This document shows, one piece after another, positions 25,221 through 34,572 of a stretch of DNA of 64,000 nucleotides. The stretch's first letter is position 1. Every line of letters begins with the position of its first letter. Made by a program: the position numbers and the translations under genes. Source of the stretch: Jiangella asiatica (GTDB lineage Bacteria; Actinomycetota; Actinomycetes; Jiangellales; Jiangellaceae); the NCBI RefSeq assembly GCF_004349065.1, contig NZ_SMKZ01000019.1:1-64000 (forward strand). The letters run 5' to 3'. Below the pieces are notes generated by a model. That model was not told where the DNA came from and ran no database searches. It saw nothing but the letters and a program-made list of their open reading frames with translations.

Positions 25221-25643
25221 TCAGGTACGGTCGAGCAGCGAGTCCAGGACGGCGTCGATGCTCAACAACCGGCCCTCCAGACCCCTCGGTACCAGCGTCC
25301 ATGTCTGGATCAGGAAGTCCTCCACCGCCGACGCCGGCGCCTCCAACACGGCGTCGCCCTCCGGCGAACGCAGTCGGATTCGCACCGTCGGCGTGCCGTA
25401 CGGGTCGAGGGCCGGCCACACCGTGATGTCACCCTGGCCGCTCGGCTCGTCCAGGCCAGCTCCGAGGAGGTCGCGCGAGAAGATCCACGGCACCGGCTCC
25501 CGCGCCGTGGTGTCGAACACCGCGGTGACCGCGAGCGGGTCGTCGGCGAGGTAGCGCAGCTCCGCCTGGATGTACCGCTCGCCCTCGTCAGCATCGTCGA
25601 GCAACCGCAGGGCCAGCGGATACCTGATGGTCGACGCGTGCAT
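25221..25643 (-). CDS. SsgA-like sporulation/cell-division protein
   Basis: 140 residues from ATG 25643; an upstream ATG at 25679 is possible. It follows the SsgA-like family: DPLAVTAVFDT, EPVPWIFSRDLLGAGLDEP, GDITVWPALDPYG, RLRSPEGDAVLEAPASAVEDFL. Such proteins guide septation and peptidoglycan synthesis in sporulating or filamentous actinomycetes and are limited to them, so it is a useful marker of lifestyle. Stands alone next to tRNA-Val. Confidence 0.88.
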   Translation of the reverse strand: MHASTIRYPLALRLLDDADEGERYIQAELRYLADDPLAVTAVFDTTAREPVPWIFSRDLLGAGLDEPSGQGDITVWPALDPYGTPTVRIRLRSPEGDAVLEAPASAVEDFLIQTWTLVPRGLEGRLLSIDAVLDSLLDRT

Positions 25644-25742
25644 GGCCAGTAGTGTCTGCCCAAGACGGACATCGCGCAACGCGAAACCCGGCTGGCGGTT
25701 TCTGTCTGGGGGTTCGGGTGCGGTATGGTTCTGGACGCGCCC

Positions 25743-25814
25743 GGGCGATTAGCTCAGCGGGAGAGCGCTTCGTTCACACCGAAGAGGTCACTGGTTCGAT
25801 CCCAGTATCGCCCA
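25743..25814 (+). tRNA. tRNA-Val (CAC), integration target
   Basis: Acceptor arms GGGCGAT / ATCGCCC, anticodon stem CTTCG / CGAAG with loop TTCACAC, so the anticodon is CAC. The segment from the anticodon loop through the 3' end recurs at 36938 and 45812, marking it as the attachment site of two tandem islands. The intact copy stays at the left edge. Confidence 0.97.
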
Positions 25815-25823
25815 CCCAGGTCA
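25772..25823 (+). other. Attachment site 1 (left end of island A)
   Basis: 52 bases from the anticodon loop of tRNA-Val through 9 bases past its end. Differs from site 2 by one base (position 5) and from site 3 by one base (C/T in the T arm). Similarity to site 2 also continues to the right for hundreds of bases, through the integrase remnants. Confidence 0.88.
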
Positions 25824-25890
25824 GCCTCTGTTTCCACCCTCAACAGCGAAGATCAAATCGTCGTCTGTGGGCATCCTGTGTGCGGAATCC

Positions 25891-26530
25891 TTAACGATCT
25901 TCGGCGTACTGGCTCACCTCCCGCCCGTGGGCTGCGGACGTTTCGCTGTCAACGGGCTCCTCGAGTGGGCCGGCATCCGCATGACATCCAGGCGACTGGA
26001 CGGGTCGCCGGCGTTCTCGCGACGCTCGCGCAGCAGGTCGTCGAGGATCGCGACCGGCGAGCGGGTATTTGTCGCAAGGCGGGGCCTCCAACGCGTCGAT
26101 CCAGCGTTCGGTGATCAGCGTCTTGTGGCAGTGCCGCAGGCTGTGGGGTGTCGGGCCCGGTGCCATACGGTAGGGATCCAGCGCGCCTCGCGCGATCGGC
26201 GTTGCCACGGCCGCGAAGGGCCTGGCCCGGCCACGGTGCCGCATCGACCGACACCGGACGCTTCGGGAGTCGCCGGCCACGTAAGGGGAACCACCCGGTT
26301 GCGGCGGGGTCGAATATCCAGTCACTGAACGACGAACGCCGCGGGTGGGCACTTCGCTGACCCGAGAACACGTGGCGCAGTCCGTGACACTGGCATGGCG
26401 CCGGTTTGACCTCGGTCAGATGACGTTTGATCATTTGTGATAACCAGTCTGGGATGTCGACGTCGCGGTAGGAGTCGTCCTTCGGCGGCAGGCGGAGATG
26501 CGAGCCGCCGTCGTCCTCCCGGCCTTGCAC
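25891..26530 (-). pseudogene. Broken tyrosine integrase of island A
   Basis: Read on the minus strand, fragments in several frames match the integrase of island B: DDSYRDVDIPDWLSQMIKRH, CHGLRHVFSGQ and PHSLRHCHKTLI (H-x-x-R box). Directly after HKTLI the sequence jumps to TERWIDALE, so about 40 codons holding the second histidine motif and the catalytic tyrosine are deleted. The 5' half is also missing beyond about 26530. Not functional. Confidence 0.75.
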
Positions 26531-27088
26531 TCTGTGCGTCGCTCGCGCCACAAACCATCGAGGCCGCTAGACCGTGCGTCACGCCTGCGTCCGATCCCTC
26601 GGGCTGACACAGAGCGGGTGTTGCCCGCTGGCCGTGCAGCCACGAGGCAGGCGCAATTGAGTGCGCCATGTCCGTCCCGGAGTCGCGGCCCGGCCGTCGT
26701 CATTCGACGCGGATCCTCAGCGGCGGGCGACAGGCAACCCACGCGGGCCCTAGTCGATCAGCACAGGTGTCCTTCTGGCAGTTCGTCGCCGAGGCCAGGA
26801 GTCTGAACTGATGCGACGTGCAGTATCCGTGCGGCGCTGGGTGCCGCTGATGACTCAGGAGGCTGTCCGAGGAGGGATCTGCCCACCTGAAGTCCCCCTT
26901 CGCAGGCACGAAACGTGCGCCAACGCATGTGCTGATCCGATGGTCCCGCCAGGCGGTCTCGGTCTCGTCAGGGCCGCACACTTTGGGCGTCGGGTGATTG
27001 CTCATCGTGGAGGATCCGTTGTCGGGCCCGTTGCTGGGTGCGATGGCCCGCCATTCATGCGCCGTTTGGTAGACAAGACGCCGCCGGC
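26531..27088. other. Non-coding or unrecognised stretch in island A
   Basis: Open frames here have no recognisable family or consistent codon pattern. It probably is decayed island DNA between the integrase remnant and the sulfatase. Confidence 0.4.
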
Positions 27089-28444
27089 TCACTGGTCGAG
27101 GAGAAACCGACGCGCGTGACGATAGGCAGGAGACGGAGGTGGGCCGGCCAGCAGCGGGTCGTTCGTCTCCTGCATCCAGCCGAGCAAAATGAGCCGGAGT
27201 TCGTCCACCAATCCACGATGGCGAGGCTCTTCGGCGAGGTTGGTCAGCTCGAGGGGATCATCTCGCAGGTCGTACACCTCGACCGGCGCGTGGTCGTTTG
27301 CCGGGCCTGCCGCGGACACCACGGGTGTGGCCCATGGCCGCCACGACTGTGCGACCGTGCCCATGAAGGCCGGTGTCGAGTCGAACTTCACGATCAGCTT
27401 GTGGGTCGCGGTCCGGACGCATCGTCTCGGGTCGTAGTAGTTGTGGAAGGTGAGCTCGCCGAAGAGGTGGTCGCGGCCTTCGCGCGGATCGCCCGCGAGG
27501 CGTCGCACCAGGCTGCGGCCCTGCACCTGCGCAGGGATCGGCGCGCCGACGGCGTCGAGAACGGTAGGCACGATGTCGACATTGCTGACGAGTTCGGTCG
27601 AGATCCGGCCGCCGGACCAGCCCAGCCGCGGCGCGCGCAGGATGAGAGCGGTTTCGATGCCGGGGTCGTAGAGGGTGCACTTCGCGCGGGGAAGCGCCAG
27701 GCCGTGATCGGTGGTGAACACGACGAGGGTGTCGTCGGCCAGCCGAAGTTCGTCAATCGCGGTGAGAACGCGACCGACCGCCGCGTCCACGTGCCGCACG
27801 GCTCCCTGCAGCTCCGCGATCTCACGACGGGTGCTGTCGTCGTCGCGGAGGTATCCGGGGATCGTGATGCCGAGCGTGTCGTCAGGGCGTATGTGGCCGC
27901 CGAGAAAGCCGTGACGGGTTCCCTCGTCGGTGGCCGGCCCGAGCCGGTGTGGCTCGGTGAAGCCTATCTGGAGGTAGAACGGTCGATCTGGGTCGCCGGC
28001 CCTGGCGCTGAGTGCCTCGACGGCTCGTCGCGCGACGTCATCAGCTCGTCCGCCGGTCTGTACCTTCGTGAAGCCCAGCTGTGCGGCGACTTCGTCGTCC
28101 GGACGCCGGCGGGACTCATGGTGGACGCCGATGAGTTCGGTCCAGTAGCCCTCGTCGGCCAGAAGCCCGGCGACGTGCTGGACATCCGGGCTCAGGTCCC
28201 AGCCGTAGTTGGCGTGGGTCAGCCCTAATACGCCGGTGTTGTGCGGGTACCGCCCGGTGAAGAGTGCGGCTCTTGACGGGCTGCACTGCGGTGCGCTGCA
28301 GAAGGCGTTGTCGAACCGGATGCCGTCGGCCGCCAGGGCATCCAAGGACGGTGTTCGTACCGTGGTCGCGCCATAGCAGTGGGCGAACCGGCCGAGGTCG
28401 TGGCAATGGATGAGTGCGACGTTCATGCGCCGCGTCGCGCTCAT
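27089..28444 (-). CDS. Sulfatase (Cys-type, heparan N-sulfatase-like)
   Basis: 451 residues from ATG 28444, overlapping the stop of the AraR-like regulator as ATGA. No signal peptide. The metal-binding start is MNVALIHCHDLGRFAHCYG, and the maturation motif is C-S-P-S-R in FCSAPQCSPSRAALFTGRYP. TTDHGLALPRAKCTLYDPGI carries the second metal site and active-site lysine, and the arrangement (DLGR start, LYDPGIETALILR) resembles N-sulfoglucosamine sulfohydrolases. It removes sulfate from a sugar, perhaps an N- or O-sulfated hexosamine (inference). Its operon partner is the regulator. Confidence 0.85.
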   Translation of the reverse strand: MSATRRMNVALIHCHDLGRFAHCYGATTVRTPSLDALAADGIRFDNAFCSAPQCSPSRAALFTGRYPHNTGVLGLTHANYGWDLSPDVQHVAGLLADEGYWTELIGVHHESRRRPDDEVAAQLGFTKVQTGGRADDVARRAVEALSARAGDPDRPFYLQIGFTEPHRLGPATDEGTRHGFLGGHIRPDDTLGITIPGYLRDDDSTRREIAELQGAVRHVDAAVGRVLTAIDELRLADDTLVVFTTDHGLALPRAKCTLYDPGIETALILRAPRLGWSGGRISTELVSNVDIVPTVLDAVGAPIPAQVQGRSLVRRLAGDPREGRDHLFGELTFHNYYDPRRCVRTATHKLIVKFDSTPAFMGTVAQSWRPWATPVVSAAGPANDHAPVEVYDLRDDPLELTNLAEEPRHRGLVDELRLILLGWMQETNDPLLAGPPPSPAYRHARRFLLDQ

Positions 28445-29526
28445 CCGAGTAGGGCCTTCGCGGGGACCGGTGCGCACGACTCTCGCACCAGCAGCCGGGG
28501 CTGGATGTGTATCTGCTGGATGGGCGCATCGGGACCTTGCTGTATCTGGCGGAGCAGGCTGTCCGCGGCCAGGCGGCCGATCTCGGCCGCCGGTCTGGAG
28601 ATCGTCGTCAGGGGGACCTCGGCGAGTTCGGCGACGTCGTCGTTGTACGCGATGACGGAGAGCCGGTCCGGCACGGAGAGCCCGGCTTGGCGGGCGAGCG
28701 GGAGCAAGCGGGTCGCATCTCGGTCGCTCAGACTGAAGACGGCGGTCACGCCTTCGGCAATGCACGTCTGCGCGTAGGCGGCGAGCTGGTCGGTGGGCCA
28801 TGAGTCTTCGCGTTGGATGGCCGAGGCGACGCGGGGCAGGGAGAAGTGGGTGATGGCTCGTTCGAAGCCCGTCACGACCGTGTCCGCTGTCGAGCTGTGC
28901 AGCTGCCCGAGGTAGCCGAGGCGTTCGTGGCCCAGCTCAACCAAGTGGCGGACGGCGAGGTGGACACCGCCGACATGGTTGGTGCAGACGTAACGAGTGG
29001 GATCGTCGGGCGGCGGATTAGGAAGTCGCCGCTCGACGAGAACGTACGGCACGGGAAGTGCTCGAAGCTGGTTGACGTAGTCGTTGGGCTGGTCGACCCG
29101 GTGCAGGTTGGGCACCAGCAGGAGGCCGTCGACACCCATGTCGAGGAGCTCGCGCATTCGTGCGGCCTCCTGGCCGAGATTGTACTCGGAGCTGGCCAGG
29201 ACCACTCGCACTCCCGCGGTGGCGGCGACGGACTCGATGCCCTCGATCACGCCGGCGTAGATGTGTCCAGTGGTGGGGACCACGACACCGACGAATCGAG
29301 GCCGTCGTGCTCCGTTCGGGGGAACGGCGCGAACGAACGTACCGGAGCCCTGTCGGCGCTCGACGAGCCCTTCCTTGACAAGGACATCGAGCGCTCGACG
29401 GACTGTATTAAGACTGACCTGATGGGTCCGTAACAACTCTTGCTCTGTGGGCAGGCGGCTGCCCACCGGCCAGCGGCCCGCGAGAATATCCTGTCTGACC
29501 TGGTCGGCAACCAACTGGAACTTCAT
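28441..29526 (-). CDS. AraR-like regulator: GntR winged helix fused to a LacI-type sugar-sensing domain
   Basis: 361 residues from ATG 29526 (29544 is an alternative). Residues 1-75 are a GntR helix-turn-helix (QVRQDILAGRWPVGSRLPTE, SLNTVRRALDVLVKEGLVER), followed by a periplasmic-binding-type domain of the LacI class (VGVVVPTTGHIYAGVIEGIE, VCTNHVGGVHLAVRHLVELG). This fusion is the AraR architecture, which senses a sugar. It overlaps the sulfatase gene and is divergent from the four-gene operon starting at 29608, whose promoter contains a palindrome between -35 and -10. Confidence 0.88.
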   Translation of the reverse strand: MKFQLVADQVRQDILAGRWPVGSRLPTEQELLRTHQVSLNTVRRALDVLVKEGLVERRQGSGTFVRAVPPNGARRPRFVGVVVPTTGHIYAGVIEGIESVAATAGVRVVLASSEYNLGQEAARMRELLDMGVDGLLLVPNLHRVDQPNDYVNQLRALPVPYVLVERRLPNPPPDDPTRYVCTNHVGGVHLAVRHLVELGHERLGYLGQLHSSTADTVVTGFERAITHFSLPRVASAIQREDSWPTDQLAAYAQTCIAEGVTAVFSLSDRDATRLLPLARQAGLSVPDRLSVIAYNDDVAELAEVPLTTISRPAAEIGRLAADSLLRQIQQGPDAPIQQIHIQPRLLVRESCAPVPAKALLG

Positions 29527-29572
29527 ACTGAGATCGTAGCGCATCTCCAGGGAATGGTAGGAATAGATTCCA

Positions 29573-29601
29573 TTGACAGGCATGAATTCATGCGCCAAGA
29601 T
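29573..29601 (+). promoter_or_regulatory. Promoter with -35 TTGACA, operator palindrome in the spacer and -10 CAAGAT
   Basis: TTGACA (29573-29578), spacer of 17 bases, CAAGAT (29596-29601), then 6 bases to ATG 29608, so the mRNA would be leaderless. A perfect 14-bp palindrome GCATGAATTCATGC (29580-29593) fills the spacer, an ideal place for repression by the divergent AraR-like protein. Confidence 0.6.
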
Positions 29602-29607
29602 TCCGGT

Positions 29608-31602
29608 ATGTCTAATGACCTCACCCGTCGGCGATTCCTCCAGGGCAATGCGGCCGTCCTCGCGGCGGGCGCCGTGCTGGGCGCGAAGCTCCCAGGTGCT
29701 CATGGCGCGGAGTCCACCGCGACCTCAGCCTGGGAACCGGTGCCTCCGGTGGATCTCGGGGAGCTGTCCCCTGGCGACTTCCTCGACGAGGAACTCGATC
29801 TCCCGTACTACCTCGCGCACTTCCACACGGTGGCGAACTCCGTCGTCGAGTCGGGGCCAAACCGCGGCTTCATCGACATCGCGGTGTGGCGCAACCCGGA
29901 ACAGCAGGACCCAGCGAATGCGCGGGTGATGGAGAACGTGCTGTCCTTCGCATACTTCTATACGAAGGACCGACCGTGGAACGCCTACCGCGGCTCCGAG
30001 CCGGTACGAGCGAGGCTCGAGGCCGCGCTGCGGTTCCTGATGAGCCTCCAGGACGATCAGGGCCTCTATCCGTGGCCGGGTAAGAGCTGGAGCACGGGGT
30101 ACGGTACGGCCGCGTTCATCACCAAGTTCCTCGGCGAGACCCTTGTGCTGCTCAACGGCACACCGTCGATCGACAGTGAGTTGTTCGACGACGTGATGGC
30201 GGCGCAGCGCAGGAGCCTGCACTACCTACTCACCGAGCAGGAGTGGTATCACTTCGCGGTGCAGTTCCCGAACCAGTGGACCTGCATCTGGGCCGGTGCG
30301 GCCGCCTACCTGCACCTGCGTGACGACGATGAGATCGAGGAGCTGTTCGTCAAGCGTCTCGACGACAGCCCGGATCACTTCCAGACCGCGAGCGGCGCCT
30401 ACCCAGAAGAGCATTACGTGGACTGGAACTACACGTTCGGGACGCACCGAAGCAACGAGCGGATGACCCGGCACTACCTCCTCCAGCGAGCGCGTGGCCG
30501 ACGACAACTCGGTGTGCTGCGAACGATGCTGGAGCGGTGGCTGGACCTGTTGAGCTACAACGTACTCGTCGAGCCCGAGGGTCGCGGGTTCATCCTCAAC
30601 AGCGCCGTCGAGACCCGGTCGACGCGGCGATACGTCGACCACGTCGCGCATCCCGAGGCGCAGGAGATCCCGCTGGCCCGGGCGTTCGCCCCGAGCAGCC
30701 GTGAGCTCGCGGAGCAGCGGGCGCGGACGCGCGCGGGCCTGGACCAGGCCTGGCCGGAGGTCGGGCCACTCCGCGTAGGCGAACAGTTCGGATTCAGCCC
30801 GTACACGTTCATGCACCGGGACCACGACCGCTGGTACCCGACCGATCAGCAGCGGCAGCAGGCGATCCAGCTCCTGCCATACGTCGCACGGCAGTCCTTC
30901 ATTCATCAACGAGTGGACTCCAAGCTCGCGATACACATGACCTATGTCCGGCGTCCGACCTACTACGCCGCCTTCAACTCCGGTCGACGGACGCACGCTC
31001 AGCAGCGGCTCGGCCTCGGTGTGCTGTGGCATCCGGTGCTGGGGACCGTGATGCAGACGCAGTCGGACTGGCAGAGCTCCGGCACATGGGGAACGCGTGC
31101 CGGCGGGGCGAGCCGCGAGGAAGCGGGCACGAGCACGCCACGGTTTTTCGTTGACGGCAATCCGGTAGCGCCGTGGGCGCACACCAATCGTGACCTGCCG
31201 ACCGGCGACTTGCTGATCACGTATTCGCTCGGCAGCGGCAACACGAAGTCCGTGGAGTTCCACGACGACGAGATCCTGGTCACCACGTCCTATGCCGGCG
31301 AGTTCACCGAGGACTTTCCGATCGTGTTCTACCCGGACGTCGACGACGTCGTGCGCGAGCCCGGCCTGTTTGTGCTGCGTCGAGATGGCGTCGAGCTCAG
31401 GGTGGAGGCGCCCGGAGCCGGGCGTCCCAGCTTCCCGATCTCATCGACGACGATCCACACCGGCCCGCCGCACGCGTTCATCTTCGAGCAGGTGGACTTG
31501 CGCGAGGCCGATCCGCTAGCGGGCGCGAAGCGGCTGGGCACCATGCGGTTCTCCGCCGTCGACGAACTCTCCTATCGCATTTCGATCGCTGCCGCGTCGT
31601 GA
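29608..31602 (+). CDS. Tat-exported protein of unknown family, probable glycan-active enzyme
   Basis: 664 residues from ATG 29608. The twin-arginine signal is LTRRRFLQGNAAVLAAGAVL. The mature protein has an alpha-helical middle part with repeated aromatic patterns (LSFAYFYTKDRPWNAYRG, GLYPWPGKSWSTGYGTAAF, YHFAVQFPNQWTCIWAGA) and a beta-rich C-terminal third (YYAAFNSGRRTHAQQRLGLG, ISYRI). This layout resembles toroid-plus-beta-sandwich polysaccharide lyases or related enzymes, but no family match can be claimed. It is first in an operon with DUF2264, SGNH and binding-protein genes, all on the exported glycan theme. GTGA overlap with the next gene. Confidence 0.6.
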   Translation: MSNDLTRRRFLQGNAAVLAAGAVLGAKLPGAHGAESTATSAWEPVPPVDLGELSPGDFLDEELDLPYYLAHFHTVANSVVESGPNRGFIDIAVWRNPEQQDPANARVMENVLSFAYFYTKDRPWNAYRGSEPVRARLEAALRFLMSLQDDQGLYPWPGKSWSTGYGTAAFITKFLGETLVLLNGTPSIDSELFDDVMAAQRRSLHYLLTEQEWYHFAVQFPNQWTCIWAGAAAYLHLRDDDEIEELFVKRLDDSPDHFQTASGAYPEEHYVDWNYTFGTHRSNERMTRHYLLQRARGRRQLGVLRTMLERWLDLLSYNVLVEPEGRGFILNSAVETRSTRRYVDHVAHPEAQEIPLARAFAPSSRELAEQRARTRAGLDQAWPEVGPLRVGEQFGFSPYTFMHRDHDRWYPTDQQRQQAIQLLPYVARQSFIHQRVDSKLAIHMTYVRRPTYYAAFNSGRRTHAQQRLGLGVLWHPVLGTVMQTQSDWQSSGTWGTRAGGASREEAGTSTPRFFVDGNPVAPWAHTNRDLPTGDLLITYSLGSGNTKSVEFHDDEILVTTSYAGEFTEDFPIVFYPDVDDVVREPGLFVLRRDGVELRVEAPGAGRPSFPISSTTIHTGPPHAFIFEQVDLREADPLAGAKRLGTMRFSAVDELSYRISIAAAS

Positions 31603-33428
31603 CCAACCCGCTGACCGGCAATGACCTGGGGTCGCGCGGCGACGCGCAGCGAGCGGTCACCGCCCTGTGCGAGCCGGTCCTGGCGAGGTTCGTCCCCGGC
31701 TCTGGTCGCGCGCGGCTGGGCGGCGCGGGCGCCCAGTACGCGCCCGGGGTGGCCGAGCTGGAGGGATTCGCGCGACCGCTGTGGGGGCTCGCGCCGCTGG
31801 CCGCCGGTGGCGGAAACGTCGACTGGCAGCCCTACTTGCACGGGCTGTCGTCGGGCACGGATCCGAATCACCCGGAGTACTGGGGTCCGGCCGGCGACAA
31901 CGACCAGCGGCTGGTGGAGATGGCGGCGATCGCGGTGGCGATCGCGCTGGTCCCCGACCGGGTGTGGGAGCCCTTGACCACCTGCGACCAGCAGAATCTG
32001 AGCCGGTGGCTGGCTCGCATCAACGACGTGGCCGTCAACGACAACAACTGGCTGTTCTTCAAAGTGATCGTCAACGAGGCGCTGCGCCTGGTGGACACGC
32101 CCGGGTTCGACGCCGAGGGCCAAACACAGGCACTGAACCGGCTGGAGAGGTTCTACCTCGGCGATGGGTGGTATGCCGACGGACCCACCGCGCGGCGCGA
32201 CTACTACGTCCCTTGGGCCATGCATTTCTATGGGCTGTTGTACGCGCGCCTGGCAGCCGATCACGATCCGCGACGGTGCGATCGTTTTCGAGAACGGGCG
32301 GCGACATTCGCCGGTGATTTCCTGCGGTGGTTCGCCCGTGATGGCTCGGCGCTGCCGTTCGGGCGCAGCCTGACCTATCGGTTTGCCCAGGGTGCGTTCT
32401 GGGGCGCGCTGGCATTTGCCGGGGTCGAAGCCTTGCCGTGGGGTCAGATCAAGGGCCTCCTCCTGCGCCAGCTGCGCTGGTGGGCGCGGCAGCCGATGTT
32501 CGACGAGGCGGGTCTGCTCTCTATTGGCTACGCATACCCGAACCTCACGATCGCGGAGCAGTACAACGCTCCGGGCTCTCCCTACTGGTCGCTGAAAGCG
32601 TTCCTGCCCCTCGCCCTGACTGCGGATCACCCGTTCTGGCTGGCCGCGGAGTCGGACTCGCCGGCAGTGGCCGGGACATCGAAACAGCCGCATGCGGGCA
32701 TGCTCGTCTCGATGGATGAGCCTTCGGGACACGTGACGGCTCTGGTCAGCGGCCAGCAGCATGTGGCGGTACGGCACGGCGCGGCCAAGTACGCCAAGTT
32801 CGCATATTCGACAGCATTCGGATTCAGCGTGCCCGCGGGTGACCGTGGGCTGGATCAGGTCGCTCCCGACAGCATGCTGGCGCTCTCCGAGGACGAGACC
32901 CATTGGCGCGTTCGCGCGGAACTCGAGGACGCCCGGTTGGACGGCGATGTGCTCTGGTCGCGCTGGCGGCCGTGGCACGACGTCGAGATCGAGACCTGGC
33001 TGTGGTTTCACGGGTTGTGGCACGCCCGGGTGCATCGAATCGCCAGCGGTCGACGCATCGTCAGCGCCGAGGGCGGGTTCGCGGTCGATCTCCAGGCCGC
33101 TGAGCTGTCAGGAGCTCATGCGCGGGTGGAACGTGGCCAGGCATTCTGCGCCGGGTCGACCATGGTCAGCGGCCTGCGCGATGTCCGCGACGTTGCGTGT
33201 GGTGACCTCCGTGCCGGTGAGGTGCTTCGAGTGTTTCCTAATACCAACGTGCTCCGTCCGCGCACCAGCCTGCCAGTCCTTCGAGGAGCCCACGACGTCG
33301 GTGAGCATTGGCTCTGCACCGCAGTCTTCGCAGGTGTCGGCGACGACGGATGGGCCGACGCCTGGAACAACGCGCCCTCGTTCGAGCAGATGACGGAGGT
33401 CCTCCATGCGGACCATCTCGCCCGCTGA
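31599..33428 (+). CDS. DUF2264 family protein
   Basis: 609 residues from GTG 31599, overlapping the previous stop. The C-terminal half carries the family phrases LLSIGYAYPNLTIAEQYNAP and GSPYWSLKAFLPLALTADHP. The N-terminal half is helical (DNDQRLVEMAAIAVAIALVP, NWLFFKVIVNEALRL). No signal peptide, so probably cytoplasmic. DUF2264 proteins often occur in carbohydrate loci; their reaction is not settled to my knowledge. The following gene starts 23 bases inside it. Confidence 0.85.
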   Translation: MTNPLTGNDLGSRGDAQRAVTALCEPVLARFVPGSGRARLGGAGAQYAPGVAELEGFARPLWGLAPLAAGGGNVDWQPYLHGLSSGTDPNHPEYWGPAGDNDQRLVEMAAIAVAIALVPDRVWEPLTTCDQQNLSRWLARINDVAVNDNNWLFFKVIVNEALRLVDTPGFDAEGQTQALNRLERFYLGDGWYADGPTARRDYYVPWAMHFYGLLYARLAADHDPRRCDRFRERAATFAGDFLRWFARDGSALPFGRSLTYRFAQGAFWGALAFAGVEALPWGQIKGLLLRQLRWWARQPMFDEAGLLSIGYAYPNLTIAEQYNAPGSPYWSLKAFLPLALTADHPFWLAAESDSPAVAGTSKQPHAGMLVSMDEPSGHVTALVSGQQHVAVRHGAAKYAKFAYSTAFGFSVPAGDRGLDQVAPDSMLALSEDETHWRVRAELEDARLDGDVLWSRWRPWHDVEIETWLWFHGLWHARVHRIASGRRIVSAEGGFAVDLQAAELSGAHARVERGQAFCAGSTMVSGLRDVRDVACGDLRAGEVLRVFPNTNVLRPRTSLPVLRGAHDVGEHWLCTAVFAGVGDDGWADAWNNAPSFEQMTEVLHADHLAR

Positions 33429-34452
33429 TCCGAGCCTGACCTGGCTGGGCGCCATTGACGTGGAGCACACGCCTGACTGGTCGCGGCCGTGGCGGTTGCC
33501 TTACCGGGACCTTGATCTGTTCCCCGGCGCCCGGCTTCGCCAACGAGCGGCGATTCCCGCAGGCGTCCGGCTCGTGGTCCAGACGAACTCGGTCGTTATC
33601 GGTGGCCGCGCGCTACCAGGTCAGGCCGGCGAGCGACGCGTTGTAGACGTCGTCGTGGACGGAGCCCTGGCTGAGACCATCGATGTGCAGCGAGACGGGA
33701 CGTTCCGCTCTGGCGTGATGCCGCCGGGGGAGAAGGCAGTCGAGCTCTGGCTACCCACGACCGACGAACTGCGGCTGGCGACGCTGTGTATCGACGACGA
33801 CGCCGAGCTGTCGCCGGCGAATCCGGCCTCTCGGCCGAGGCTGGTCGTCTACGGCAGCTCCATCAGCCAGTGCGCGGCGGCTGCGTCGCCAACTCGGACC
33901 TGGCCGGCGATCGTTGCCCGCGGGCTGGGCATGGAGCTCACGGGTCTCGGGTTCGGGGGTGAGTGCAAGCTCGATCCCATGGTCGCGCGTCTGATCAGGG
34001 ACCTGCCCGCCGACGTGATCATCACCTGCTTGGGCATCAATGTCTACGGCAGCGGGGTGTTCAACGAGCGCTCGTTTCTGCCCGCCGTGCTCGGCCTCCT
34101 CACCACGATCCGGGACGGTCATCCGCGGGTGCCGATCTTGGTGATCTCGCCGATCGCGTCTCCGGATCGCGAAGAGGTGACGGGGGAGTCGGGAATGTCT
34201 CTGGCTCAGATCCGCGAACTGGTCCACGAGGCGGTCGCCGTCCTTCGGCGACATGGTGACAACGACCTGCGGGTGCTGAGCGGCCTGGAGGTCCTGGGCC
34301 CGGACGACAGCGGGCTGCTGTGGGACGGCCTGCATCCGGGGCCGCGCGGATACGAGCACATGGGCGAGAAGATCACTGCCGTCGTCGAAGCACTCGTACC
34401 AGCAACTGTGGCTCGCCTGGGGCGACGCCATGCCGAAGCTCGCATCCAGTGA
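33406..34452 (+). CDS. SGNH/GDSL-type hydrolase with N-terminal beta domain (carbohydrate esterase-like)
   Basis: 348 residues; ATG 33406 has GGAGG 6 bases upstream, inside the DUF2264 gene. The first 140 residues form a beta-rich accessory domain. The SGNH motifs follow: LVVYGSSISQCAAA (nucleophile Ser), GFGGECKLDP (Gly), CLGINVYGSGV (Asn region) and LLWDGLHPGPRGYEHMG (Asp-x-x-His). The two-domain design recalls acetyl-xylan esterase type CE2. It probably deacetylates or de-esterifies a sugar. No signal peptide is visible. Confidence 0.85.
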   Translation: MRTISPADPSLTWLGAIDVEHTPDWSRPWRLPYRDLDLFPGARLRQRAAIPAGVRLVVQTNSVVIGGRALPGQAGERRVVDVVVDGALAETIDVQRDGTFRSGVMPPGEKAVELWLPTTDELRLATLCIDDDAELSPANPASRPRLVVYGSSISQCAAAASPTRTWPAIVARGLGMELTGLGFGGECKLDPMVARLIRDLPADVIITCLGINVYGSGVFNERSFLPAVLGLLTTIRDGHPRVPILVISPIASPDREEVTGESGMSLAQIRELVHEAVAVLRRHGDNDLRVLSGLEVLGPDDSGLLWDGLHPGPRGYEHMGEKITAVVEALVPATVARLGRRHAEARIQ

Positions 34453-34572
34453 GAACGCCGGGAGGCAACCCCGGCCCTGACGGTAGGGACAGCAGGACGA
34501 CAACGCCACCGAGGAGATCGTCGAGCCCTCGCCCCGGCACTGGGTCCGCGAACCACCAAAGGAGAACCGGCC

